Notes under the pieces: generated by a model
The model's database searches: none
Told to the model about the DNA's origin: nothing
Seen by the model: only the letters and a program-made list of their open reading frames with translations
Shown: positions 1 to 8,538 of the stretch, one piece after another
Layout of the letters: each line of letters begins with the position of its first letter
Position numbering within the stretch: the stretch's first letter is position 1
NCBI GenBank assembly: GCA_963716135.1
Contig: OY970289.1
Location: 620,001-684,000 of the forward strand
Reading direction: 5' to 3'
Length of the DNA stretch: 64,000 nucleotides
Source of the DNA: CAVRAW01 sp963716135
GTDB lineage: Bacteria > Planctomycetota > Planctomycetia > Pirellulales > JADZDJ01
Position numbers and translations under genes: made by a program

Positions 1-721
1 ACAACAAAATCCATCGCGGCACATTGAACCAGCCGGCCAAGGCCCCCTCCGGCAACTTCCACACCGACGAAAAGGCAACACAAATTCCAGCAAACATCAT
101 CGCCAGCGCGCTGGCCAAATGTCCGCGCTCGCTCGATGTCGTCTCGCGTGCCGCAAACCAGGTAATTCCGGCAACATACAAACCGATGCCGCAGGCAATC
201 ATCTGATTGGCCGTCGATTGCGGTGCGCTGGACACACTCATCCCCAACAACACATTCAGCATTCGGCAGATGCCCATCGCCAACGGTCCGCCGGCCGTGT
301 GCTTGAAATGCGCGTCGTACGCAACAATGAACACCACCAGCACGCACGCGAGCACTAGCGGCCCCCAGTGATGCGCAAAAACGCCGACCGCAAGCGCGGA
401 AAGAATTCCGATAACCAGTAGGACAATTGCAACCAAGACCGCGGTCGAAACCGCCACGCGTCCCGACGGTATCGGCCGCTGCGGCCGCTCGAGCCGATCC
501 TGCTCTCGATCGAAGACGTCGTTCAGCACCATCCCGGCCGTGTACAGCGCGCTGGAAGTGATCAACAGGTGCACCAACACGCCGACATGCGAGATGGTGT
601 CGTGGGTCAGCAAAAATCCCATCGCCACGTCGGCCATCGCCGTGAACACGTTGGGCAGCCGCATCAATTGCAGATAAGCCAGAACTCGCGACGAAGATCG
701 TGATTCAATCGTCACAACCAT
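1..721 (-). CDS. UbiA-family prenyltransferase, 3' end cut by window edge
   Basis: About 240 N-terminal codons are present on the minus strand; the C-terminus lies beyond position 1. UbiA enzymes are membrane-embedded transferases that attach prenyl chains to aromatic or other acceptors. The first aspartate-rich motif NDVFDREQD is followed by ERPQRPIPSGRV, both hallmarks of the family, and several long hydrophobic stretches alternate with short loops. The ATG at 721 follows directly after the TAA of the upstream TIM-barrel gene, so the two are translationally linked. The ERPxRPIPSG wording and the isomerase-like neighbour recall the EboC/EboE pair of ebo clusters, but ubiquinone/menaquinone-type or chlorophyll-type members cannot be excluded. 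Family assignment is strong; the substrate is unknown. Confidence 0.85.
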   Translation of the reverse strand, partial: MVVTIESRSSSRVLAYLQLMRLPNVFTAMADVAMGFLLTHDTISHVGVLVHLLITSSALYTAGMVLNDVFDREQDRLERPQRPIPSGRVAVSTAVLVAIVLLVIGILSALAVGVFAHHWGPLVLACVLVVFIVAYDAHFKHTAGGPLAMGICRMLNVLLGMSVSSAPQSTANQMIACGIGLYVAGITWFAARETTSSERGHLASALAMMFAGICVAFSSVWKLPEGALAGWFNVPRWILL

Positions 722-1582
722 TTACTCGAGCGGAATGCGGCGCTCGCCGGCGGCGCGAACAAGAAAGTCTTTCGCCGCGCGCGCCGCCGCATCGGGATTC
801 TCGACATACGGATACAGCTCCACCGTGAGCCAGCCGTTGTAGCCGGTTTCCTGAATTGCGGCCAGCGTGTCGGGAAAATCAATCGCCCCCTCCCCGGGAA
901 TCAAGTGCTCGTGCTTCCGCGACGCGGCGATATCCTCCAGATGATAATGCACCGTGTGCGGCGCCATGTTTTCAACCCAATCCTGCGGCTCTTCCCCCAC
1001 GCAGTACGCATGGCCGATGTCGAAATTCAGCCCCAGCCACGGCGATTTGATCCGCCCCACGAACTGCAAATACTGCCCGAACGTTTCGATCATCAATTGC
1101 GGCTCCGGCTCGATCAGCAGCTTCACCTGCAGCTTTTCGGCCAGCTCGACGCACGGCATCAGCTCGTCGTAAAAAATCCGCGCCCCATCGTCCCACGATT
1201 GCTCGGGCGTCAAATGCCCGCCCGGCTCGGTGGTGATGTTCGGCGCGCCCAATTCGTGCGCCAATTGCAGCGATCGCTTCGTATGTTCGCGCCGAATCGC
1301 TCGATAGTGAGGATCGGGATCGGTCCAGCCCGGATGCCAATACGGCTGCCGCGGATCGCCCACCGCGTTCATCATGAAGGCGTTGATATTGGAAATCGCC
1401 AGCTTGTGCTTATCCAGCGCCTGACGAATTGCCCGCTTCTGCTCCGGCAGCAATCCTGCCGGCCAGGCATGTGGCACATCGGCCATCAGCTCGATACCCG
1501 TGTACCCCGCCGCCGCCACGCGAGCAATTGCCTCTTCGATCGAAAATCGCAAGTAAGCATTGGAACTGAAGGCAAGCTTCAT
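722..1582 (-). CDS. Sugar phosphate isomerase/epimerase-like TIM-barrel protein
   Basis: 286 aa, xylose-isomerase-like TIM barrel (AP endonuclease 2 family). The N-terminus MKLAFSSNAYLRF gives the first beta strand, GYTGIELMADVPHAW the second strand with its Glu. Further likely metal ligands sit in NITTEPGG, LLIEPEP, NFDIGHAY and HYHLEDI, the order expected for this fold. The start at 1582 is supported by GAGGAA eleven bases upstream, which overlaps the corrected ruvB stop codon. The stop abuts the UbiA start, so the two are probably co-expressed and act on related metabolites. Members of this fold are isomerases, epimerases, dehydratases or metabolite-trafficking EboE-like proteins; the reaction cannot be read from sequence. 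Confidence 0.8.
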   Translation of the reverse strand: MKLAFSSNAYLRFSIEEAIARVAAAGYTGIELMADVPHAWPAGLLPEQKRAIRQALDKHKLAISNINAFMMNAVGDPRQPYWHPGWTDPDPHYRAIRREHTKRSLQLAHELGAPNITTEPGGHLTPEQSWDDGARIFYDELMPCVELAEKLQVKLLIEPEPQLMIETFGQYLQFVGRIKSPWLGLNFDIGHAYCVGEEPQDWVENMAPHTVHYHLEDIAASRKHEHLIPGEGAIDFPDTLAAIQETGYNGWLTVELYPYVENPDAAARAAKDFLVRAAGERRIPLE

Positions 1583-1596
1583 CGCGCTTCAATTCC

Positions 1597-2642
1597 TCAG
1601 GAGAACAATCGCCCTTGCGGCTCCGGGGCCGAGCCATCCGGCGGCATAATGCCCAGATGCGAGTAGCCGGCCGTCGTCAGCTTGCGCCCCGCGGCGTGCG
1701 CACGACTAATTCGCTGCGCAACAGAAACGGCTCCACTTCGTCCGACAGCGTGTCGGGCGAAAGATTCAGCGTGTGTGCGACCGCCTCCACTCCCACCGGC
1801 CCGCCGTTGAACACCCGCGCAATCGCGTCGAGATATTTTCGATCTTGCCCATCGAGCCCCAGCACGTCGATGCCTTGCATCTCGAGCGCCGCCTGAGCGA
1901 CTTCCAGCGTAATCTCGCCGCCGGCGCGGCTGGTGGCGTAATCGCGCACCCAGCGCAAACGATTGTTCGCCAACCGCGGCGTGCCGCGGCTGCGTTGGGC
2001 AATCTCCGCGGTGCTGGCTGGGTCGATCTTCACCCGCAGCTTCCCCGCGTTGCGGCGCACAATCTCGCCCAATTCCTCCACCGTGTAAAAATCCAAATGC
2101 TCGCGCAGATGGAATCGATCTCTTAGCGGCGCCGAAATCAGTCCCGTCCGCGTCGTCGCGCCAATCAACGTAAACGGCCGCAGCGCCATGTTAATCGTGC
2201 GGGCATTCACGCCGTCACCCAGCGTGATGTCGATCCGAAAATCCTCCATCGCCGGGTAGAGAAATTCCTCGACCGCCTTGGGCAGCCGATGGATCTCGTC
2301 GATAAAGAACACCGATCCCTCTTCCGCGTTCGAAAGATACGGGATCAAATCCTTCGGCGCCATCAGCGCCGCTCCGCTGGCAATCTGCACATTCACGCCC
2401 AATTCGCGCGGGATGCACAAGGCGAATGTGGTTTTGCCCAGCCCGGGCGGGCCGTCGAACAGAATGTGCCCCAGCGGTTCGCTCCGCTTGCTCGCCGCAT
2501 CCAGGGCGATGCCCAATCGCTCGGCCACTTCCTGCTGGCCGACCATGTCCTTGATGCGCTGAGGGCGCAGCAGCCGATCGTCTTCATCCTGCTGGATGAC
2601 CGATTGAGATGCGGCGGCGGCTTGAACGATCGGCTCGCGCAC
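1597..2642 (-). CDS. ruvB: Holliday junction branch migration helicase RuvB (frameshifted near the 3' end)
   Basis: RuvB is the AAA+ motor that drives Holliday junction migration with RuvA. After restoring one base the product is about 348 aa, the usual length. Visible are Walker A GPPGLGKTT (residues ~64-72), Walker B with FIDEIHRLPK (~113-122), sensor I GATTRTG (~161), the arginine-finger region APLRDRF (~171), and the C-terminal winged-helix domain. The GTG at 2642 is the closest plausible start to the conserved LRPQRIKDMVGQ region. Near 1687 the frame runs into an early TGA after VRTPRG; a one-base deletion there explains this, because the next frame continues with the expected RKLTTAGYSHLG and stops at 1597-1599. 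It lies in an ispF-cysS-ruvC-ruvA run. Confidence 0.92.
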
Positions 2643-2676
2643 GAAATTTCGTCCGTGAATGAAAACTGTACGGGCG

Positions 2677-3735
2677 TTAAGTTGCCGCCCGCAATATACC
2701 AGATGCCCGGAATGGTCGAGAAGCGGAATGATCGCTCCTGGCGTTTGCGAATTTGTCCCGCGAAAAACAGCAACAAAATCGCGATCAGAATCGCCGCAAT
2801 CACCACGGCCACTCCGATTTTGCGATACGACAGCGGCGCCTGCCCCGCCGATTGCCCGCTTTGCCCGTTGGCGATGAAGCGAAACAATCGATCGCCGTAG
2901 CGATACGCCATGATCCATACCGGCAACAGCATCGGCCGGCTCGCCAGATCGGTGATCCGCACGTTCACTTTCATGTTGCGGCAATTGCCGTCGACATACT
3001 GCCGGCAGGCCTCCGCCTCCAGCGATTCCAAACCTTGCCGCGCCAGCGGACGGGCATATTTCCGCGGCACGACGAACCGCTCGAATGTGATGTTTCTCAA
3101 ATCGACCTTCGCCGGCGGCACCGACTGCGCCAAATCGAACGGGCACAGCGCCTCGGTCTCCGCGCCGGTAAGCGCCGCGCTCGCGCCGACCAGCAACCCT
3201 TTGTACGATCCTTCATGCGCGCCGGCTTGCGGATGCCAATTCCCCGCCGCGCCCATCGGCACACGGCTAGAGTCGGCCGTCCAATAGGTGTGCGTATCGG
3301 CATCGAACACCCAATAGGGCACGTACACGGGAGTCATCTTCACCACCGCCGCCCGAGCCGCCAAATCCCCGGGCCGCCAAAATCCCTGGCCGAGCCACTC
3401 GCGCATTGCCGCCACCGCTTGATCGCGCGAAATCACAAACGGCACCACGCCATCGGGCGCAATCTCTTTGGAATCGGCCTCCTTATCCAGTTTTTCCGAG
3501 CCACAAAACGGGCAGCGCAGCGTTCCGCGCTGGCGTCGTAGCTCATCGACGCCCCGCAGCCCCGGCAAGTGAAGTTGTACGTGGTCTGATGAGTCGCGGG
3601 CGATTCTTTATCGGCAATTTGCTCCGCGTCGTCGGTCGCTGCGATCGGCGCTTCGGTGCCGCAGTTGGGACAAAACATATCCTCTTCGTCCAACATCGCG
3701 CCGCAAACCGTGCATTTCGTCAGCAAATCGCTCAT
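2677..3735 (-). CDS. Double zinc-ribbon membrane protein B (frameshifted paralogue)
   Basis: Starts MSDLLTKCTVCGAML with a first CxxC..CPNC ribbon (residues ~8-30), then a second FTCRGCG..RCPFCG ribbon (~55-80), a soluble domain and one C-terminal membrane segment after the conserved NGQSGQSAGQAPLS. It is a paralogue of the gene just upstream, sharing the WRPGDL, YVPYWVF, LLPVWIMAYRYGDR and FxxNGQ motifs. Around 3525 a one-base loss (probably AAA to AA) moves the frame between MSYDASAE and LRCPFCG. The 3' end is uncertain: the open frame runs on into ruvB, and the stop given here (2677-2679) requires another shift just after the membrane segment, near a T5 tract. Function unknown. Confidence 0.7.
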
Positions 3736-3764
3736 GTTTAGCGTCGCCGGCCGCGGCGACAGAG

Positions 3765-4838
3765 TTACCGATGTGCGAACCACCACCAAAGAACCAAGGC
3801 CGCCACCACCCCGATCGCCACCGCAACGCCGATGCGAATTTGCGACAGCGGCTTATCGCCATAGGTCTTTCCCGTCTGCCCGTTCAACAGAAATCGAAAC
3901 ACTTTGTCGCCATACCGATAGCTGAGCAGATAGACCGGCAGCAGAATCAAATCGGAATTCGCGTCGCTGAATTCCGAATGCACTTCGACATTCTTGTGCG
4001 TATCGCCCGGCAGAAACTTCTCGATGTTCTTTTGCTCCCAGCGCTGGAACTCTTGTTGACACAGCACTAGCGCAGAGTCAGGCTCGACGCTGTACTCCTC
4101 GCTCAGCCAGCCGGCAAGAAAATACGGCTGATAGCGTTTGAGCGCCTCGAGTCGAAACGGCTTGATCCCCTCGGCATACGCTTGCGGCAAGCCCCGGCTC
4201 CCGGAAACCAGATAGCCGCTGTAGTAATTGTGATGCTCGCCCGAAAGTCCCCACCACTCGGTTTCCGTAACCGTCTGCGTCTTCGTAACCAGCCTGCCGT
4301 TTTCCATCGTGGTGTACGTGACGGTGCGCGTGTAATTCTCGCCGATCCGCGCCGTCCAATGGCTGCGCGCGAACATCGAGAACGACCAGAACGGCAGATA
4401 CACGCCGCGCAGCTTCTCTTCGACCCTGGCGGCGCTCAAATCTCCCGGGCGAAACAATCCTCCGGCCGACAGCCAGGAGCGAAACTTTTCCAGCGCTTGC
4501 TCGGGCGTGAGCGCAAAGCCGATGACAAACTCCGGCGGCTGCCGCGACGATTGCCCCGGCGCCACGTCGATCACATAGGTCGAATCGCAAAACGGGCAAA
4601 CGGCGCTCAACTGATCCGCCGGCAGCGTGATGGTCGCCCCGCAGTTTTTGCACTGGATGCTCCGCGTGGCGGGCGCGGCGGCCTGCTGCGCCGAGGCTTC
4701 TTGAGCGGCCGGCTGAGCCGCGCCGCAGATGTTGCAGAACTGATCTCCCGCATCCACCGGCGAGCCGCACTGCGCGCAACTATGCCCCTTGGGGGCTGGT
4801 TCCTTCGCAAGTTCGGCGACCGTGGCGGGACTAGGCAT
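3765..4838 (-). CDS. Double zinc-ribbon membrane protein A
   Basis: 357 aa, intact. An N-terminal ribbon (CAQCGSPVDAGDQFCNICG, residues ~20-38) is followed by an Ala/Gln-rich linker, a second ribbon (IQCKNCGATI..AVCPFCDSTYV, ~60-87), a large soluble domain with FRPGDLSAARV, YLPFWSFSM and LLPVYLLSYRYGDKVFRF, and a single C-terminal membrane helix (AVAIGVVAALVLWWW). The layout is that of bacterial TFIIB-type zinc-ribbon membrane proteins of unknown role. Its paralogue follows 29 bases downstream, and the pair sits between ruvA and ruvB on the same strand, so co-transcription with recombination genes is likely. That neighbourhood does not prove a function in recombination. Confidence 0.8.
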   Translation of the reverse strand: MPSPATVAELAKEPAPKGHSCAQCGSPVDAGDQFCNICGAAQPAAQEASAQQAAAPATRSIQCKNCGATITLPADQLSAVCPFCDSTYVIDVAPGQSSRQPPEFVIGFALTPEQALEKFRSWLSAGGLFRPGDLSAARVEEKLRGVYLPFWSFSMFARSHWTARIGENYTRTVTYTTMENGRLVTKTQTVTETEWWGLSGEHHNYYSGYLVSGSRGLPQAYAEGIKPFRLEALKRYQPYFLAGWLSEEYSVEPDSALVLCQQEFQRWEQKNIEKFLPGDTHKNVEVHSEFSDANSDLILLPVYLLSYRYGDKVFRFLLNGQTGKTYGDKPLSQIRIGVAVAIGVVAALVLWWWFAHR

Positions 4839-4868
4839 ATATGTCGATCAATCGCAACTGACCAGGCC

Positions 4869-4894
4869 CCGCGACCAACGGTCGCGGCTTTATG
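4869..4894. repeat. Dispersed palindrome, CCGCGACC-AAC-GGTCGCGG-CTTTATG copy
   Basis: An 8-bp perfect inverted repeat with a 3-base loop, flanked by CTTTATG. Its reverse complement matches the element at 54001-54026 at all but one position, including the CATAAAG flank. It lies between the ruvA stop and the zinc-ribbon A start. Hairpin-forming dispersed repeat of REP type; no terminator T-tract. Confidence 0.75.
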
Positions 4895-4899
4895 AAGAA

Positions 4900-5526
4900 T
4901 TATTTTTTCTGGCGCTGCTGATAAATCGCCTGCAGCATTTCCTCGACCGTTTTGAATTTCTGCTTGCCGCCCAGCGCCGAATCCACAAGCCGCCGCGCGT
5001 CGCTTTCCGAATGCCCCAGCGAGCGCAGCGCATCAAAAGTTTCGCGCATCACGTCGCGGTCCGCCGCGGCTTCGCTCGGTTCCTCGCGCGCCACCATCAG
5101 CGCGAACTTCGGCATCTTGCGCCGCAGTTTGGCGATCATTCGCTCCGCCGTCGCCGGCCCGATGCCCGGCAAACCGGAAAGTGCTTTGATGTCTTGTTCC
5201 TCGATCGCGGAGGCCACTTCGCGCACCGGCCGCACCATCGCGCGCAGCGCCTTCTTCACTCCCACTCCGTCCACTTCGCACACCAGATCGAAAAACTCGC
5301 GCTCCACTTCGGTCAGAAATCCGATCAGCCGCGGCGTCATGCGGCCCTGCATGGCGCTGCCTTCCAGATATTCGATCGTGTGCAGGCTGATATCTTTGCC
5401 GAGCTGGCCCTGCAGCCGCCGCCGGGCGAACTCGGGAATCAGCACTTCGTATTGAAACGCGCCGACTTGCAGCGTCAGCGATTCGTCGTCCACGCGCAAT
5501 AGTCTGCCGGAGATGTTGGTAATCAC
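4900..5526 (-). CDS. ruvA: Holliday junction DNA-binding protein RuvA
   Basis: 208 aa from the GTG at 5526 (ITNISGRLLRVDDES). RuvA forms the tetrameric platform on the four-way junction that loads RuvB. Domain order is as expected: N-terminal OB domain (~1-63), HhH pair with VDGVGVKKALRAM (~75-90) and LSGLPGIGPATAERMIAKL (~105-125), flexible acidic linker, then the RuvB-interacting C-terminal domain (~150-200). A longer reading frame upstream would encode translated CTTCTGC repeats and overlap ruvC, so the short start is preferred. ruvC lies 22 bases upstream; ruvB is separated by two zinc-ribbon genes. Confidence 0.95.
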   Translation of the reverse strand: MITNISGRLLRVDDESLTLQVGAFQYEVLIPEFARRRLQGQLGKDISLHTIEYLEGSAMQGRMTPRLIGFLTEVEREFFDLVCEVDGVGVKKALRAMVRPVREVASAIEEQDIKALSGLPGIGPATAERMIAKLRRKMPKFALMVAREEPSEAAADRDVMRETFDALRSLGHSESDARRLVDSALGGKQKFKTVEEMLQAIYQQRQKK

Positions 5527-5548
5527 GCGTCGTCCGTGGTCGCAGGCG

Positions 5549-6172
5549 TTACGAGGGGCTTCGAACCTTCCGCTTCTGCCTTCTGCCTTCTGCCTTCTGC
5601 TGTTCTTCGTTGGCTTCGGCCGATTCTTGCTCGCCGCGACCAAGATAATAATGACAAACCGCTACGGCCAGAGCATCCGCTACATCCGGCGGCTCAGGCA
5701 CGGCCTCCAGCCGCAATTCGCGCTGGATGGCCGACTGCATCTGCTGCTTCGAGGCCCGGCCGTTGCCGGTGAGAATCCGTTTGATTTGCGTGGACGGATA
5801 ATGCACCACCGGAATTCCGGCCTGCGCCGCCGCCAGGCAGATCACGCCCCGCGCATGCCCCATCAAAATCGAAGTGCGCGGATGAACCACGTGCGAATAC
5901 AGTTGCTCCAGCGCCATCACGTCGGGCTTAAGCGCCGCAATCACTTCCGCCACGCCGCGATGAATCTCCGCCAGCCGATCCGCGAGCGATTGCTTGGCCG
6001 TGCCGCGGACCACGCCTGCCTCCACCACCTTCGGCGATTTGGGATTCTTCGCATCGCGCTCCAGCACCGCATAGCCGGTGATGTTCAACCCCGGATCGAT
6101 GCCAAGAATGCGACGAAACGATGAGCTATGAGCATTGAACGATGAACGCAAACGTGTTCGCTCGTCAGCCAT
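5549..6172 (-). CDS. ruvC: Crossover junction endodeoxyribonuclease RuvC
   Basis: 207 aa from the ATG at 6172. RuvC is the dimeric resolvase that cuts Holliday junctions. The acidic catalytic set is present: Asp26 in ILGIDPGLN, Glu89 in ALEQLYSH, and Asp163/Asp166 in PPDVADALAVA. The N-terminal ~20 residues before ILGID are translated from the left arm of an inverted heptamer-like repeat, and the C-terminal QQKAEGRRQKRK is translated from four perfect GCAGAAG heptamers, so both ends of the protein appear to have been extended or replaced by repeat sequence. An upstream TTG at 6190 is possible but lies within the repeat. Upstream is cysS, downstream ruvA. Confidence 0.93.
   Translation of the reverse strand: MADERTRLRSSFNAHSSSFRRILGIDPGLNITGYAVLERDAKNPKSPKVVEAGVVRGTAKQSLADRLAEIHRGVAEVIAALKPDVMALEQLYSHVVHPRTSILMGHARGVICLAAAQAGIPVVHYPSTQIKRILTGNGRASKQQMQSAIQRELRLEAVPEPPDVADALAVAVCHYYLGRGEQESAEANEEQQKAEGRRQKRKVRSPS
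5573..5600. repeat. Heptamer array, 4 perfect CTTCTGC units
   Basis: Four uninterrupted CTTCTGC units (5573, 5580, 5587, 5594). They lie inside the 3' coding end of ruvC, where they encode the basic tail. Related CTTCTGC/TTTCTGC arrays occur at 11277, 55857 and 59923. Confidence 0.9.
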
Positions 6173-6202
6173 GCTGAGTTCATTGCTCAATGTTCATTGC
6201 TC
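6123..6202. repeat. Inverted pair of degenerate heptamer arms between cysS and ruvC
   Basis: The left arm (6123-6147, GAGCTATGAGCATTGAACG onward) and right arm (6178-6202, GTTCATTGCTCAATGTTCAT onward) are complementary at 21 of 25 positions, with a 30-base spacer. Each arm is built of TTCATTG/CTCAATG-like units. The left arm is translated as part of ruvC; the right arm reaches almost to the cysS stop. Confidence 0.75.
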
Positions 6203-6207
6203 AGCGC

Positions 6208-7827
6208 TTATTGCCGCCGCCACTCCGTACCGCCGGGCCGATCCTCGAGCGTGATGCCGATTTCCGCTAGCCGATTGCGGATCCGGTCGCCGGTGGCGAA
6301 ATCTTTGTTCTTCCGCGCGTTCGCGCGCAACTCGATCAATAGCTCCACCAATTGGCCGAGCAAAGCGTCGTCGGCGCCGGCCGACTTCTGTTGCACGGGA
6401 CTGCGGAACAGCCCCAGCACGCCGGCCAGTTCGCGCAGCACCGTCGCGCCGCGCTCCAGCGACACAACCTTTGCGGCGTCGGGCGTGCCGCCTTCCAACT
6501 TCTCCGCGTCGACAAATTTGTTGAGCGCTCGCAGCAGCTCGAACAGCGCGGCAGTGGCTGCCCCGGTGTTGAAATCGTCGTCCATCGCTTCCAGGAAGCG
6601 GTTGCGCAGCGATGCCACTTCGCCCAGCAGCGCGCTGCCTTTCGAATCGATCTCGCCCGCCGCGCGACTGGCCGCCACCTGCAGATCGTAAAAATTCTTG
6701 CCGCTGACGCGCTTGAAGCGTTCGAAGAACCGATAGAAGCCGTCCAGACTGCGCGCCGTCTCCTGCAGCAACTCCTCGCTGTATTGAATCGGGCTGCGGT
6801 AGTGCGTCGCCAGCAGGAAGAAGCGAATCGTTTCCGGCTGATGGCGAGCAAGCAGATCGCGGAAGGCGCTGGCGCCGGTCGATTTGCTGATCTTGGCCGC
6901 GGCTTGGGCCGTCGGATCGGTCGCCTGCGCCGCTTGCCCCTCGGTGGGCCTCGTGCTGCGCCCGCCGATCTTGCCCGCCTCGCTGGCCGCCTGCATCAGA
7001 CCGTTGTGCAACCAATATTTTGCCTGCGGCTTGCCGTGCGCACATTCGCTCTGCGCGATCTCGTTTTCGTGGTGCGGGAACACCAAGTCGAGCCCGCCGC
7101 CGTGAATATCGAACGTCTCGCCCAAAATGCGAGCGCTCATCGCCGAGCATTCGATGTGCCATCCCGGCCGCCCCTTGCCCCAGGGGCTATCCCACGCCGG
7201 CTCGCCGGGCTTGGCGCTTTTCCAAAGCGCGAAATCGCTGGGCGATCGCTTGCGCTCGGCCATGTCCCCCCCTTCGCCTTGCAAACTTTCCGTCGTGCGA
7301 CGGCTCAGCTTGCCATAGCCGGGGTCCTTCGCCACGTCGAAATACACGTCGCCCGCCGATGCATAAGCGAATCCCTTGTCGATCAGTACCTTCGTGAGCC
7401 GAATGATCTCCTCGATGTTGTCGGTGGCTTTGGGGAAGTGATCGATCGTATCGATCCCCAGCGCCTCCAAGTTGCGCATGTAGTCGGCCGTCATCTCCTC
7501 GGCCAGCGCGGCCATCGACATTTTGCGGGCGTTGGATTCCTTGATCAGCTTGTCGTCCACGTCGGTCACGTTCACCACCCAAGTGACTTTGTAACCGAGA
7601 TATACCAGATAGCGCTTGATGGCGTCGAAAATCACCGGCCCGACCATGTGCCCGATGTGGCTGGGCTTGTACACCGTCGGCCCGCACAAATACATGCCCA
7701 CCTGGCCTGCCTTCACCGGCGCGAAAGTTTCCTTGTTGCGCGTCAGCGTGCTGTAAACGCGCAGCGTGCCGGCCGGAGCGCCGGATGGCGAAGACGACGA
7801 TTTTGAAGGCGTGGCAGTGGACATCAT
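6208..7827 (-). CDS. cysS: Cysteinyl-tRNA synthetase
   Basis: 539 aa class I synthetase that charges tRNA-Cys. The zinc/active-site start YLCGPTVYKPSHIGHM carries the HIGH motif, DVDDKLI follows, then WHIECSAMSA and GGGLDLVFPHHENEIAQSE supply further zinc ligands. The signature KISKSTG replaces KMSKS. Between HNGLM and KISKS there is an extra ~30-residue low-complexity insert rich in Ala, Thr and Gln (GRSTRPTEGQAAQATD), which is not typical. The start is one of two consecutive ATGs after a purine-rich GAAGGAAAG. ispF lies 11 bases upstream, so the two are in one operon. Confidence 0.97.
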   Translation of the reverse strand: MMSTATPSKSSSSPSGAPAGTLRVYSTLTRNKETFAPVKAGQVGMYLCGPTVYKPSHIGHMVGPVIFDAIKRYLVYLGYKVTWVVNVTDVDDKLIKESNARKMSMAALAEEMTADYMRNLEALGIDTIDHFPKATDNIEEIIRLTKVLIDKGFAYASAGDVYFDVAKDPGYGKLSRRTTESLQGEGGDMAERKRSPSDFALWKSAKPGEPAWDSPWGKGRPGWHIECSAMSARILGETFDIHGGGLDLVFPHHENEIAQSECAHGKPQAKYWLHNGLMQAASEAGKIGGRSTRPTEGQAAQATDPTAQAAAKISKSTGASAFRDLLARHQPETIRFFLLATHYRSPIQYSEELLQETARSLDGFYRFFERFKRVSGKNFYDLQVAASRAAGEIDSKGSALLGEVASLRNRFLEAMDDDFNTGAATAALFELLRALNKFVDAEKLEGGTPDAAKVVSLERGATVLRELAGVLGLFRSPVQQKSAGADDALLGQLVELLIELRANARKNKDFATGDRIRNRLAEIGITLEDRPGGTEWRRQ

Positions 7828-7838
7828 TCTTTCCTTCC

Positions 7839-8336
7839 CTAAGCGATTTCTTCCTCAGCCGTCCGTTCCAAAAGCGCCACACACTCCGCGGCAATGGCTT
7901 CCTCTCGCCCGATCGTACCTACTCGCTCACCGGTCTTCGCTTTCACAGCCACGTCCTGCGCCGGAATCTCCAACAGTTCCGCGATTCGCAATCGCATGGC
8001 GTCTTTGTGATGCCCCAGTTTCGGTCGCTGCAAAAACACAATGCAATCGACGTTCACAATCCGATAATCTTGGCCCCGCAGCCGCCGGCAAACCGCTTGA
8101 ACCATCGTGGCCGAATCGCGCCCGCGATTGGCCGCATCGGTGTCAGGAAACATCTCGCCGATGTCCCCCATCGAAGCGGCCCCCAACAGAGCATCGACGA
8201 TGGCGTGCAGCAGTGCATCGGAATCACTGTGCCCCACCGCTTGTCGGTCGTGTGGAATGTCCAGCCCCCCCAACCGCAACGGGCCGCCTGGCTCCAGTCG
8301 GTGCGTGTCATGCCCAATGCCGACGCGAAAACTCAC
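7839..8336 (-). CDS. ispF: 2-C-methyl-D-erythritol 2,4-cyclodiphosphate synthase
   Basis: 165 aa from the GTG at 8336. IspF cyclises CDP-ME 2-phosphate to MEcPP in the non-mevalonate isoprenoid pathway. Metal-binding GIGHDTHRL (Asp and His), GHSDSDALLHAIVDALLGAA, the GDIGEMFPDTD loop and the C-terminal AVKAKTGERVGTIGREE are all in place. A TTG at 8384 would add 16 residues without similarity, so the GTG just before SFRVGIGHD is preferred. It heads the minus-strand run ispF-cysS-ruvC-ruvA, with a strong promoter 90 bases upstream. Confidence 0.96.
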   Translation of the reverse strand: MSFRVGIGHDTHRLEPGGPLRLGGLDIPHDRQAVGHSDSDALLHAIVDALLGAASMGDIGEMFPDTDAANRGRDSATMVQAVCRRLRGQDYRIVNVDCIVFLQRPKLGHHKDAMRLRIAELLEIPAQDVAVKAKTGERVGTIGREEAIAAECVALLERTAEEEIA

Positions 8337-8423
8337 AGTCTTCAAGCGAATGTCACCCTGCGCGAGCTTAGCACGACCACGCAAACAATTTCATTACCTT
8401 CCGCACGGCCAATTACCGCCGGG

Positions 8424-8452
8424 ATTATAGTAGAGCGCCAGCGGCTGGACAA
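8424..8452 (-). promoter_or_regulatory. Sigma70-type promoter for the ispF-cysS-ruv run
   Basis: On the minus strand, TTGTCC (8452-8447), a 17-base spacer and a perfect TATAAT (8429-8424). Predicted transcription start is near 8417, about 80 bases before the ispF GTG. Confidence 0.7.
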
Positions 8453-8501
8453 CGAGAGCCGACCACGCAAAACCCGCCCGCCGCCCAAGAAAACCACAAC
8501 C

Positions 8502-8530
8502 TTTCCGCCACCCACCCGCACTCCTATAAT
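8502..8530 (+). promoter_or_regulatory. Possible promoter giving a leaderless ABC-transporter mRNA
   Basis: A perfect TATAAT at 8525-8530 lies only 8 bases before the ATG at 8539. At 17 bases further upstream there is only a weak TTTCCG. If it is used, transcription would start at or within a base or two of the ATG. No Shine-Dalgarno is visible before this ATG, consistent with leaderless translation. Confidence 0.4.
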
Positions 8531-8538
8531 CCCGCTGC

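Noticed and set aside
2393..2676. Long overlap of zinc-ribbon B with ruvB
   Set aside because: The open frame through ruvB has no similarity to the paralogue beyond the membrane helix; a lost stop by frameshift is more likely than a 250-base coding overlap.
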